Notes: generated from the sequence alone by a model not told the origin. DNA of 9,256 bases from CAZOHN01 sp964579325 (GCA_964579325.1 CAZOHN010000146.1:1-9256), one strand, 5' to 3'; positions 1 to 6,399 are shown, counted from the stretch's first letter. Numbers and translations are program-made.

Positions 1-853
1 GCGGCGCGAAGAAGTAGGTCGGCCCGATCTCGCGCAGGTCGGTCATCATCGTCTCGGGGCTTTCGGGGCAGTTCACGCAGAACCCCGCCCACATCGCCTG
101 CCCGATCGAGAAGATGAAATCGCCCACCCATGCCATCGGCAGGTAGGCCAGCACCTCCTCCTGCTGCGTCAGCTTGTCGAAGGCACAGGAGTTCCGGGCG
201 GTCTCGATGATGTTGCGGTTCGACAGCACCACGCCCTTGGGCTTGCCCGTGGTGCCCGAGGTGTAGAGCATCACGCAGGTGTCGTCGTAGCCGAGGGCCG
301 CGGTGCGAATGGCCAGTTCGCCCTCGAACCGTTCATGCGCCGCCCGGCCCTCGGCCTGGATGTCCTTCAGCGCATGCAGGCGGGTGTGATCGTATTTCCG
401 AAGGCCGCGCGGATCGAGGTAGAGGATGTGCTCGATGTGGTGGATGCGTTCCTGCACCTCGATGATCTTGTCGACCTGCTCCTGGTCGCCGCAGACCACG
501 AAGCGCGCGCCGCAATGGTCGAGGACATAGGCCATCTCCTCGGCGACCGAGTCCTGGTAGACCGGCACCGGCACCGCGCCCACCGCCTGTGCCGCGACCA
601 TCGACCAGTAGAGCGCGGGGCGGTTACGGCCGACGATGGCGATGTAGTCGCCGCGCGCCACGCCCAAGGCCAGGAAGCCCAGCGCGAGCGCGCGGACCTC
701 GTCGGCCGCCTGCGCCCAGGTCCAGCTCTGCCAGATGCCGAATTCCTTCTCGCGGTAGGCGGCCTCCGCCCCCCACGCGCGCGCATTCCGCGCCAGAAGC
801 GCGGGGATCGACGTGAGATCGCCCTGCGGCGAGCCTGCATCCGTCAACGGCAT
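1..853 (-). CDS. AMP-dependent acyl-CoA synthetase (long-chain fatty acid-CoA ligase type), N-terminal part, cut by window edge
   Basis: Enzyme of the ANL superfamily, expected to activate a carboxylic acid with ATP to an acyl-adenylate and pass it to coenzyme A. Only 284 residues are visible; related ligases run about 600-660, so the C-terminal adenylation half and the mobile lid domain lie off the left edge. The ATP/phosphate loop YTSGTTGKPKG is at residues 197-207, and the N-terminal part has the usual pattern (GDYIAIVGRNRPALYW near 70-90, then GAVPVPVYQDS). The ATG at 853 has GAGG (863-860) 6 nt upstream; the stronger GGAGG (860-856) is only 2 nt away, so a TTG at 847 (7-8 nt spacing) is possible. 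Ligases of this subtype often head operons with LIV-type (branched-chain amino acid-like) ABC transporters; that operon would continue off the window. It diverges from the sensor kinase. Substrate cannot be read from this part. Confidence 0.9.
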   Translation of the reverse strand, partial: MPLTDAGSPQGDLTSIPALLARNARAWGAEAAYREKEFGIWQSWTWAQAADEVRALALGFLALGVARGDYIAIVGRNRPALYWSMVAAQAVGAVPVPVYQDSVAEEMAYVLDHCGARFVVCGDQEQVDKIIEVQERIHHIEHILYLDPRGLRKYDHTRLHALKDIQAEGRAAHERFEGELAIRTAALGYDDTCVMLYTSGTTGKPKGVVLSNRNIIETARNSCAFDKLTQQEEVLAYLPMAWVGDFIFSIGQAMWAGFCVNCPESPETMMTDLREIGPTYFFAP

Positions 854-860
854 GTCCTCC

Positions 861-900
861 CTCGCCGGGTCCCGGCCGCGCCCGCCTGTTCTCCGGCGAG
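861..900 (-). other. Inverted repeats in the ligase leader, next to its ribosome binding site
   Basis: CTCGCCGG (861-868) and CCGGCGAG (893-900) are perfect 8-bp complements separated by 24 nt. Inside this span GCCGGGTCCCGGC (864-876) is a 13-bp dyad around a single central base, and it competes with the outer stem for 864-868. In the leftward mRNA the downstream arm runs directly into the GAGGGAGGA ribosome-binding stretch, so folding could hide it. The pairing is seen directly; a regulatory role is inference, and dyads this size are not rare in DNA this GC-rich. Confidence 0.35.
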
Positions 901-943
901 TCGCACGCCCCAGCGTGATGCCAAGCAGTCAGAGGTGCAACCA

Positions 944-980
944 TTGCGAGAGATTTGCTGGAATGTTGCCAATTGTAACA
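944..980. promoter_or_regulatory. Candidate response-regulator operator: three TTGC elements at 11-bp spacing plus a dyad
   Basis: TTGC occurs at 944, 955 and 966, exactly 11 bp apart, so all three lie on the same face of the helix. The last one overlaps an imperfect 17-bp dyad at 964-980 (TGTTGCCAATTGTAACA, 6 of 8 positions paired). OmpR/PhoB-family regulators commonly bind as head-to-tail dimers to tandem repeats of about 10-11 bp, and a gene for such a regulator lies at 2973-3674. The simplest reading is an operator serving both divergent promoters. The repeats and spacing are direct observations; the binding protein is inferred. Confidence 0.45.
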
Positions 981-1042
981 GGCACCAACGCCCCTTCCCG
1001 CACCGCCCCGCGCGCGCTAGCCATGGGCGAGGAGCATGGGGT

Positions 1043-1050
1043 GGAGAGGG
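1043..1050 (+). promoter_or_regulatory. Ribosome binding site that sets the kinase start
   Basis: GGAGAGGG ends 6 nt before the ATG at 1057. The in-frame ATG at 1036 has its purine stretch only about 1 nt away, which is too close, so 1057 is preferred. Confidence 0.6.
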
Positions 1051-1056
1051 CCGGCG

Positions 1057-2976
1057 ATGCTGACCGACGCGGCGCGCGCGAAGTTCACGGAAGCCGGGTT
1101 GAACCTGATCCAGCAGGCGCTGTCGATCTACGACGGCGACTTGCGGCTTGTGGCCTGCAACCGCCGGCTCAGCGAGATGTTCGACCTGCCAGGGCAATTC
1201 ACCCAGCCCGGATCGGACTTCGTCGATCTCATGCGATACCTCGTCGAGCGCGGCGAGTACGGGCCGCAGGACGACCCGGAGGCGGCGATCCGGTTCCGGG
1301 TCGACCAGGCCCGAACCTTCCAGCCGCACTACCTCGAACGCCAGCGCCCGGACGGCACCTGGATCTCCGTCGAGGGCTCGCCCTTGCCGCAGGGCGGCTG
1401 GGTGGCGGTCTACACCGACATCACCGCGATCAAGCGGCAGGAGACGCTTCTCCGCGCGCGGTCGGAGGAGTTGTCGGCCGACCTCCTCACCCACGCCGAA
1501 CGGCTGGCCGAGACCAACCGCGCGCTGGCCGCCACCAACGCCGCGCTGCAGGAAGCCCAGCGGGAACTGACCGAGATGGAGGCGCGCACGCGTCTGACCA
1601 CCGAGATGATGCCGGCCCACATTGCCCACGTCGACCGCGACCTGCGCTATACCTTCTCCAACCGGCGGCTGTCGTCGGTGATCCCCGGCCGGCCCTCCGA
1701 CATCCTCGGCCTGCACGGGCGCGAGGCCTTGGGCGACGCGACCTTCGGGCGGATCGAAGGTCATCTCGCCACGGCGCTGGCCGGCGAGGCGAGCGTGTTC
1801 GAGTTCACCGACGAGGCATCGGGTCGCCGCATCCGCGCCGCCTTCACCCCCGACCGCGTGGGCGACGGGCCGATCAACGGCGTCTACATCCTGTCAATGG
1901 ACGTGACCGAGGAAGCGCAGGCCCGGGCCGCGCTTCTCCAGACGCGAAAACGGGAACTGGCGGCGCAACTCACCTCGGGCCTCGCGCATGACTTCGCGAA
2001 CCTCCTCACCATCATCCTCGGCCAGCAGAGCCGCCTTGCGCGCCTGCCCGGCCTGCCGCCCGAAGCGCAGGACATCGCCACGGCGACCACGGCGGCGGCG
2101 CGGCGTGGCGGCACGCTCCTCGACCGGCTCGGGCAGATGTCCGGCCGCCGCGAGATGCGGCCCGAGGCGACCGATCTGCGGGTTCTTCTGGCGGAGGTGC
2201 GCGCGCTGGCCCAGCCGTCGCTTCCCGAAAGCGTCGTGCTGGAGGTGGACGCGCAGAGCCTGAGCCGGCCCCTCCTGATCGACGCCGGAAGCCTGCAGGA
2301 TTCACTCCTGAACCTCGTCCTCAACGCCCGCGACGCGATCGGCGCGGGTCCGGGCGCGATCCGCATCGAGGCGCTGGCGGTCCGGGACACCTGGCTCGAA
2401 ATCACCGTGTCCGACACCGGCCCCGGGTTCTCGCCCGAGGCGCTCGAACGCGGGCTCGACCCGTTCTTCACCACCAAGGGCGGCGAGGGCTCGGGCCTTG
2501 GCCTCACCATGGTCTATGACCTCACCGCGCTTGCCGGGGGCCGCGTGCTTCTCGCCAACACCGCCCACGGCGCCGAGGTCACGCTGCGCCTGCCCCTGCG
2601 CGAGGCGGCGCCCGGGGTGGCGCCGCGCCTCGTCCTTCTCGTCGAGGACAGCCCGCAGATCCGGCAGGACGTGCGCGAGATGCTCATCGGGCTTGGCCAT
2701 GCGGTGATCGAGGCTGAAACGGTGGAGGAGGCCGAACGCCTCGCCGACCTGCCCGGCATCGGCCTGGTCCTGTCCGACATCTCGCTTGCGGGGGGCCGGA
2801 CCGGGCTGGACCTCGCGCGCGCCCTCGCGGCCCGCGGCATCGAAACCGAAACCCGCCTGATGACTTCGCTGCCCCCCGGCGACGGCCTGCGCGATCGCGC
2901 CGCCGCAACCGCACCCGTCCTCGCCAAGCCCTTCACCCCGGCGCAACTTGCCGCCTTCCTCGGGGGCGCGTCATGA
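1057..2976 (+). CDS. PAS-PAS hybrid sensor histidine kinase with C-terminal receiver domain
   Basis: A 639-residue soluble signalling kinase with no membrane segment or signal peptide, so it probably senses a cytoplasmic cue. Order: PAS domain (about 12-128, ending in a TDIT motif at 120-123), an Ala/Glu-rich coiled coil (about 129-184), a second more divergent PAS (about 180-290), HisKA with H-box AHDFANLL and phosphoacceptor His311, then the ATPase domain with N-box Asn419/Asn423, G1 box SDTGPGF (Asp453) and G2 box GSGLGL (478-483). A receiver follows with acidic pair Glu530/Asp531, phosphoacceptor Asp574, Thr603 and Lys624. All catalytic residues are present. The H-box has Ala where HDFNNLL is the usual form. 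There is no HPt domain. The gene overlaps the response regulator by ATGA, so the two are probably translationally coupled and partners. The signal is unknown. Confidence 0.92.
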   Translation: MLTDAARAKFTEAGLNLIQQALSIYDGDLRLVACNRRLSEMFDLPGQFTQPGSDFVDLMRYLVERGEYGPQDDPEAAIRFRVDQARTFQPHYLERQRPDGTWISVEGSPLPQGGWVAVYTDITAIKRQETLLRARSEELSADLLTHAERLAETNRALAATNAALQEAQRELTEMEARTRLTTEMMPAHIAHVDRDLRYTFSNRRLSSVIPGRPSDILGLHGREALGDATFGRIEGHLATALAGEASVFEFTDEASGRRIRAAFTPDRVGDGPINGVYILSMDVTEEAQARAALLQTRKRELAAQLTSGLAHDFANLLTIILGQQSRLARLPGLPPEAQDIATATTAAARRGGTLLDRLGQMSGRREMRPEATDLRVLLAEVRALAQPSLPESVVLEVDAQSLSRPLLIDAGSLQDSLLNLVLNARDAIGAGPGAIRIEALAVRDTWLEITVSDTGPGFSPEALERGLDPFFTTKGGEGSGLGLTMVYDLTALAGGRVLLANTAHGAEVTLRLPLREAAPGVAPRLVLLVEDSPQIRQDVREMLIGLGHAVIEAETVEEAERLADLPGIGLVLSDISLAGGRTGLDLARALAARGIETETRLMTSLPPGDGLRDRAAATAPVLAKPFTPAQLAAFLGGAS

Positions 2977-3674
2977 CCCAGCCCCTCGTCACCATCCTCG
3001 ACGACGAACCCGAGATCCGGCGGATGCTCTGGGAGGCGCTGACCGAGGCCGGATTCCGCTGCCTCGCCTTCGCTCGCGCGACAGAGTTCGAGGCCGCGCT
3101 CGCCCACACCGCGCCCGACGTCTGCCTTGTCGACCTCGGCCTGCCCGACCGCGACGGACTGGCGCTCGTCCACCGCCTCGCGCTCGAGTCCGGCGCGGCG
3201 ATCATCATCATCTCCGGCCGCGCGCAGGTGCAGGACCGGGTCACGGGCCTCGAGCTCGGCGCCGACGACTACATCATCAAGCCTTTCGACCCCGCCGAAG
3301 TCGTGGCCCGCGTCCGCGCCCGATTGCGCAAGGGCCGCGACGGCGCGCGGTCCTCGATGACCGCGCGCTTCGAAGGCTGGGAGGCGCGTTTCGCGGCTTA
3401 CGTCCTCGTCTCGCCGCAGGGAGAGGAGATTCCCTTCAGTCACGCCGAAGGCGAGGTGCTGCGGCTCTTCCTCGAAAGCCCCCGCCGCCTCCTCAGCCGC
3501 GCCCAGATGCAGGAGGCGCTGGGAGGAACAGCGGGGGAAAGCTTCGACCGCGCGATGGACGTGCGCATCTCGCGCCTGCGCACCAAGCTTGGCGAAGACC
3601 CCAAGAACCCCCGCCTCATCAAGACGATCTATGGCGCGGGCTACATCTTTCTCGGCGAGGTCGACTGGGCGTGA
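2973..3674 (+). CDS. OmpR/PhoB-family response regulator transcription factor
   Basis: A 233-residue two-component regulator. The receiver domain (about 4-118) has acidic residues Asp10/Asp11/Glu12, phosphoacceptor Asp54 in VDLGLPDRDG, Ser81 at the Thr/Ser switch position and Lys103 in the KPFD motif. A winged-helix effector domain follows (about 130-230) with the family's typical C-terminal pattern: SRAQMQEAL, then a recognition helix region around MDVRISRLRTKLGED, then the wing IKTIYGAGYIF. Its start ATG lies inside the stop region of the kinase gene (ATGA, 2973-2976). Phosphorylation probably comes from the upstream hybrid kinase. Likely targets are its own promoter and the divergent ligase gene, given the 11-bp-spaced elements at 944-969. 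A link to the saccharopine genes downstream (66-nt gap, same strand) is possible but not shown. Confidence 0.95.
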   Translation: MTQPLVTILDDEPEIRRMLWEALTEAGFRCLAFARATEFEAALAHTAPDVCLVDLGLPDRDGLALVHRLALESGAAIIIISGRAQVQDRVTGLELGADDYIIKPFDPAEVVARVRARLRKGRDGARSSMTARFEGWEARFAAYVLVSPQGEEIPFSHAEGEVLRLFLESPRRLLSRAQMQEALGGTAGESFDRAMDVRISRLRTKLGEDPKNPRLIKTIYGAGYIFLGEVDWA

Positions 3675-3705
3675 CCCTGCTGCCCGATTGCACAACTCCG
3701 GGCCA

Positions 3706-3734
3706 TCCCCTAGACCTCGCTCCCGCGAGGGGAG
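3706..3734 (+). promoter_or_regulatory. Hairpin overlapping the ribosome binding site of the LYS1-type gene
   Basis: CCTCGC (3715-3720) and GCGAGG (3725-3730) form a perfect 6-bp stem around TCCC. A competing pairing is TCCCCT (3706-3711) with AGGGGA (3728-3733). Both use bases of the GAGGGGAGA ribosome-binding stretch that ends 6-7 nt before the ATG at 3741, so either structure could mask initiation. There is no U-tract, so it is not a convincing terminator for the preceding regulator gene. Regulation is inferred only. Confidence 0.35.
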
Positions 3735-3740
3735 ACCGAG

Positions 3741-4796
3741 ATGATGCATCTGTGGGTGCGGGCCGAACAGCGGGCGCATGAGGAACGGGTAGGGCTCACG
3801 CCAGAGGGCGCCGCGGATATGATCGCGGCGGGGTTCCGCGTGACCGTCGAGGAAAGCGCCTCGCGCGCCATCGGGATCGAGGGCTACCGCGCGGCGGGAT
3901 GCGAGACCGCGCCCGAGGGCAGCTGGCCCGATGCGCCGCTGGATGCGGTGATCTTCGGCCTCAAGGAACTGCCCGAGGACGGCACGCCGCTCCCGCACCG
4001 GCACATCATGTTCGGCCATGCGTTCAAGGGCCAGCCGGCGGGCCGCGAACTGCTCAAGCGGTTCAAGGCAGGTGGCGGCGCGCTTTACGACCTCGAATAC
4101 CTCGTCGACGAGACCGGTCGCCGCGTCGCCGCCTTCGGCTACTGGGCGGGCTACGCGGGGGCGGCTGTGGCGCTGAAATGCTGGCTAGCTCAGAAGCGCG
4201 GCGGGATCTGCGGGCAGGTCGGCGTCTACCCCTCCAGCCAGGCGCTGCGCGACGACCTCGCGGCCGAACTCGCGGCTACGGGTGCAGGTGTGCCCGCAGC
4301 CATCGTGATCGGCGCGAAGGGGCGCGTCGGGACCGGGGCGTCCGACCTTCTGGCGGCGGTGGGCAGCGAGCCTACCCGCTGGGACATCGAGGAAACCGCG
4401 CGCGGCGAGCCCTTCCCGGAAGTCCTCGCCCACGACATCTTCCTCAACTGCATCCTCGCCCGCCCCGGTGCGCCGGTGTTCGTGCCGGCCTCGGCCACGA
4501 CCGACGCGCGCCGTCTCACGGTCATCGGCGACATCGCCTGCGACCCGACCTCGGATTTCTCGCCGATCAAGGTCTATGACCGCGTCACCACCTGGGAAGA
4601 ACCCGCCCTTCGCGTCCACGCCGCCCCGCCGCTCGACGTGACCGCGATCGACAACCTGCCCTCGCTCCTGCCGGTCGAATCCTCGCAGGACTACGCCGCG
4701 CAACTCCTGCCCTCGCTCCTCACGCTCCACGACCTCGGAAAAGGCGTCTGGGGCCGCGCGAAGGCCGAGTTCGACCGCCACATCGCCACCGTCTGA
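3741..4796 (+). CDS. lys1: Saccharopine dehydrogenase, LYS1 type (NAD+, L-lysine-forming; lysine-2-oxoglutarate reductase reaction in reverse)
   Basis: A 351-residue cytoplasmic oxidoreductase that interconverts saccharopine with L-lysine plus 2-oxoglutarate. It has the alanine dehydrogenase/transhydrogenase-type two-domain fold of fungal LYS1 (about 370 residues). The N-terminal segment RAEQRAHEERVGLTP matches the family. Lys75 (GLKELP) and His93 (FGHAFK) correspond to the acid-base pair Lys77/His96 of the yeast enzyme. The nucleotide-binding segment GAKGRVGTGA is at 191-200, WDIEETARG follows, and IDNLPSLLP is at 303-311. The ATGATG at 3741/3744 leaves the exact start ambiguous by one codon. 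A LYS9-type partner begins 29 nt downstream. Rhodobacterales make lysine by the diaminopimelate route, so a degradative role (lysine to saccharopine) is the more likely direction. That direction is inference; the family assignment is strong. Confidence 0.9.
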   Translation: MMHLWVRAEQRAHEERVGLTPEGAADMIAAGFRVTVEESASRAIGIEGYRAAGCETAPEGSWPDAPLDAVIFGLKELPEDGTPLPHRHIMFGHAFKGQPAGRELLKRFKAGGGALYDLEYLVDETGRRVAAFGYWAGYAGAAVALKCWLAQKRGGICGQVGVYPSSQALRDDLAAELAATGAGVPAAIVIGAKGRVGTGASDLLAAVGSEPTRWDIEETARGEPFPEVLAHDIFLNCILARPGAPVFVPASATTDARRLTVIGDIACDPTSDFSPIKVYDRVTTWEEPALRVHAAPPLDVTAIDNLPSLLPVESSQDYAAQLLPSLLTLHDLGKGVWGRAKAEFDRHIATV

Positions 4797-4826
4797 AGGG
4801 CGACAGTCTGAGAAGGAACAGCGACA
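4791..4826 (+). repeat. Imperfect tandem duplication across the stop/start junction
   Basis: GTCTGA-AGG-GCGACA (4791-4805) is followed directly by GTCTGAGAAGGAACAGCGACA (4806-4826). The first copy carries the stop codon of the LYS1-type gene. The second supplies the AGAAGGA ribosome binding site for the next gene and ends on the A of its ATG. It looks like a small slippage duplication; it may be chance. Confidence 0.3.
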
Positions 4827-5965
4827 TGATCCACTGGTGCGGAACGGGCCTCTCGGCGGTGCCGGGCTTGCGGCGGCTGATCGAGGCAGGGCATCCGGTG
4901 ACGGTCTGGAACCGCACCGTCGAGAAGGCGCGCGAGGCGGTGGGCGACCTTACCGACCGGATCGAGGCTTACAGCTTCGACGCCCTCGCCGCGACCGTCG
5001 CAAAGGGCGACGTCGTCGTCTCGATGCTCCCCGCCGACCAGCACGTCGCGCTGGCCGCGATGTGCATCGACAAGGGCGCGCATTTCGTCTCGTCCTCCTA
5101 CATCGCACCCGAGATGCGCGCGCTTGATGAGGCCGCGCGCGAGGCCGGGGTGTCGCTCGTCAACGAGGTCGGCCTCGACCCCGGCATCGACCACCTGATG
5201 GCCCACCAGCTTGTCGCCGACTACCGCGCCTCGGCGGCCTTCTCGGCCGAGAACGTGCTGTCATTCACCTCCTACTGCGGCGGCGTGCCGAAGGAACCGA
5301 ACGCGTTCCGCTACAAGTTCTCCTGGTCGCCGCTCGGCGTGCTCAAGGCGCTGCGGTCGCCCTCGCGGTCGATCCGGCACTTCGCCGAACTGAACGTCGC
5401 GCGGCCCTGGGACGCGATCACCGGCTACACCGCCCCGCTGCCCACGCCGGAGACCTTCGAGGTCTACCCCAACCGCGACAGCCTGCCGTTTGTTGCGGAC
5501 TACCGCTTCGATCCGGGTTGGAAGGTGAAGGACTTCGTGCGCGGCACGATCCGGCTGAACGGCTGGGCGGATGCATGGAAGGATGTCTTCGCCGAGATCG
5601 AGGCCCTGTCAGGCCCCGAAGGCGAGGCACGGCTCAAGGACATGTCCGACCAGTTCTGGCGCGACAACGCCTATGCCCCGGGTGAGCCCGACCGCGTGGT
5701 TCTGTTCGTCTCGCTGGAGGCAGAGCGCGAGGGCCGGACCATCTGGCACAAGACCTGGGTGCTCGACGCCTGGGGCGATGTGCGCGGCAGCGCGATGGGG
5801 CGGCTCGTCTCGGTGCCGGTGGCTCTGGCGGTCGAGGCCGTCCTGAACCGCGAGATCGCCGTCGGCGTACATCCCGCGCCGCACGACCCGAAACTCGTGG
5901 CACGCTGGCTGGCGGAAGTGCAGCGCCTGTCGCAGCACTGCCGCCTGGTCGACCACCTCGCCTGA
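4826..5965 (+). CDS. Saccharopine dehydrogenase family protein, LYS9 type (L-glutamate-forming)
   Basis: A 379-residue cytoplasmic enzyme expected to convert saccharopine and NAD(P)+ to 2-aminoadipate 6-semialdehyde plus glutamate. The Rossmann dinucleotide site starts almost at the N-terminus (GTGLSAVP, residues 6-13). Family motifs follow: GLDPGIDHL at 116-124, SFTSYCGGVPKEPN at 146-159 continuing into YKFSWSP, YPNRDS at 214-219 and VRGTIR at 238-243. These are the signature blocks of yeast LYS9 and of the SDH half of plant/animal LKR/SDH. AAGGA (4813-4817) sits 8 nt before the ATG. Together with the preceding LYS1-type gene it makes a split two-enzyme version of LKR/SDH. Carboxy(nor)spermidine dehydrogenase is a related family, but the LYS1 partner argues against it. 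NAD versus NADP use cannot be told here. Confidence 0.87.
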   Translation: MIHWCGTGLSAVPGLRRLIEAGHPVTVWNRTVEKAREAVGDLTDRIEAYSFDALAATVAKGDVVVSMLPADQHVALAAMCIDKGAHFVSSSYIAPEMRALDEAAREAGVSLVNEVGLDPGIDHLMAHQLVADYRASAAFSAENVLSFTSYCGGVPKEPNAFRYKFSWSPLGVLKALRSPSRSIRHFAELNVARPWDAITGYTAPLPTPETFEVYPNRDSLPFVADYRFDPGWKVKDFVRGTIRLNGWADAWKDVFAEIEALSGPEGEARLKDMSDQFWRDNAYAPGEPDRVVLFVSLEAEREGRTIWHKTWVLDAWGDVRGSAMGRLVSVPVALAVEAVLNREIAVGVHPAPHDPKLVARWLAEVQRLSQHCRLVDHLA

Positions 5966-5975
5966 ACTGGCCGGA

Positions 5976-6001
5976 AGGACGGCGTCAATAGATGCCGTCC
6001 T
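5976..6001. terminator. Strong hairpin between convergent genes, probable bidirectional terminator
   Basis: AGGACGGCGTC (5976-5986) pairs with GATGCCGTCCT (5991-6001) around AATA: an 11-bp stem with one G-U pair in the rightward transcript. It sits 10 nt past the LYS9-type stop codon and also covers the stop codon and last codons of the convergent DUF3775 gene. Neither side has a U-run, so it is not a textbook intrinsic terminator; U-poor hairpins between convergent genes are common in high-GC genomes. It may instead stabilise the 3' ends. Confidence 0.55.
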
Positions 6002-6383
6002 CCTCCTCGGTCGGATCGATGCCCAGTGCCTCGAGCCCGGCCTCGAGGTAGTCGGCCAGCAGCGGCACACCCAGCAGATAATCGGCCGTGTTGTTGACAT
6101 GCTCGGCCTTGGCGGTGTCGATGGCCTCCTCGAGGTCCTCGGGGCCGAAGGTGTCCCGCCCGATCCACATGATCGCCACGAGACAGGCTTGCTCGTCCTC
6201 GTTCATGCCGTTGACGAACTCGCGGAACTCCGCGACGGCAGGGTCGTCGGCGAGCGCTTCGAGCATGCCGCCGGCATCACTCTCGGTATCGTCGCCTTCG
6301 CTGTCCCATGGGGCCACCTTGACGTCGATCTCGCGGGCGAGGACCGCCAGGAAGGCGACCTTGTCGGGGGTGATGTCGAGCAT
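5985..6383 (-). CDS. DUF3775 family protein (small acidic protein of unknown function)
   Basis: A 132-residue, strongly acidic, soluble protein with no signal peptide or membrane segment. It matches my memory of DUF3775 proteins: an opening LDITPDKVAFL, then KVAPWD (22-27), a variable Asp/Glu-rich stretch, the conserved core NEDEQACLVAIMWIGR (61-76), and the closing block TADYLLGVPLLADYLEAGL (99-117). No catalytic motif is evident and no function is known to me. The start at 6383 is chosen because GGAG (6395-6392) lies 8 nt upstream; ATG 6389 is only 2 nt away. Extending to 6518 would overlap the SDR gene with unrelated sequence. It lies 61 nt after the SDR gene on the same strand, so it may be the last gene of that operon or have its own promoter. 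Confidence 0.82.
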   Translation of the reverse strand: MLDITPDKVAFLAVLAREIDVKVAPWDSEGDDTESDAGGMLEALADDPAVAEFREFVNGMNEDEQACLVAIMWIGRDTFGPEDLEEAIDTAKAEHVNNTADYLLGVPLLADYLEAGLEALGIDPTEEEDGIY

Positions 6384-6399
6384 GGGCATTACTCCGCTT

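Larger units (their letters stand above)
854..1056. promoter_or_regulatory. Divergent intergenic region between acyl-CoA ligase and sensor kinase
   Basis: A 203-bp gap with no credible gene of its own. It must hold the promoters for the leftward ligase gene and the rightward kinase-regulator operon. Bases about 935-985 are clearly more AT-rich than the flanks and contain the repeated TTGC elements and a dyad (separate entries). The ligase side (861-900) is GC-rich and dyad-rich. I could not identify convincing -35/-10 hexamers for either direction, which is usual for high-GC alphaproteobacteria read by eye. Confidence 0.75.

Noticed and set aside
956..972. Possible sigma-54 promoter on the minus strand (GG and GC 10 nt apart in TTGGCAACATTCCAGCA)
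   Set aside because: Spacing fits, but the TT before the -12 GC is absent, and the local regulator is OmpR-type rather than an NtrC-type activator with an AAA+ domain.
1036..1056. Upstream in-frame ATG for the kinase
   Set aside because: Its purine stretch is about 1 nt from the ATG; the ATG at 1057 has GGAGAGGG at 6 nt.
844..1764. A 306-codon minus-strand frame that would span the divergent promoter region
   Set aside because: It runs opposite the kinase PAS region and across the intergenic gap, and its translation has no motif. The ligase start and ribosome binding site explain the minus strand better.
2514..4019. A 501-codon open frame on the minus strand
   Set aside because: It lies opposite the kinase, response regulator and LYS1-type genes, all of which have clear domain motifs. 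Its translation is low-complexity and matches no family; long antisense frames are expected at this GC content.
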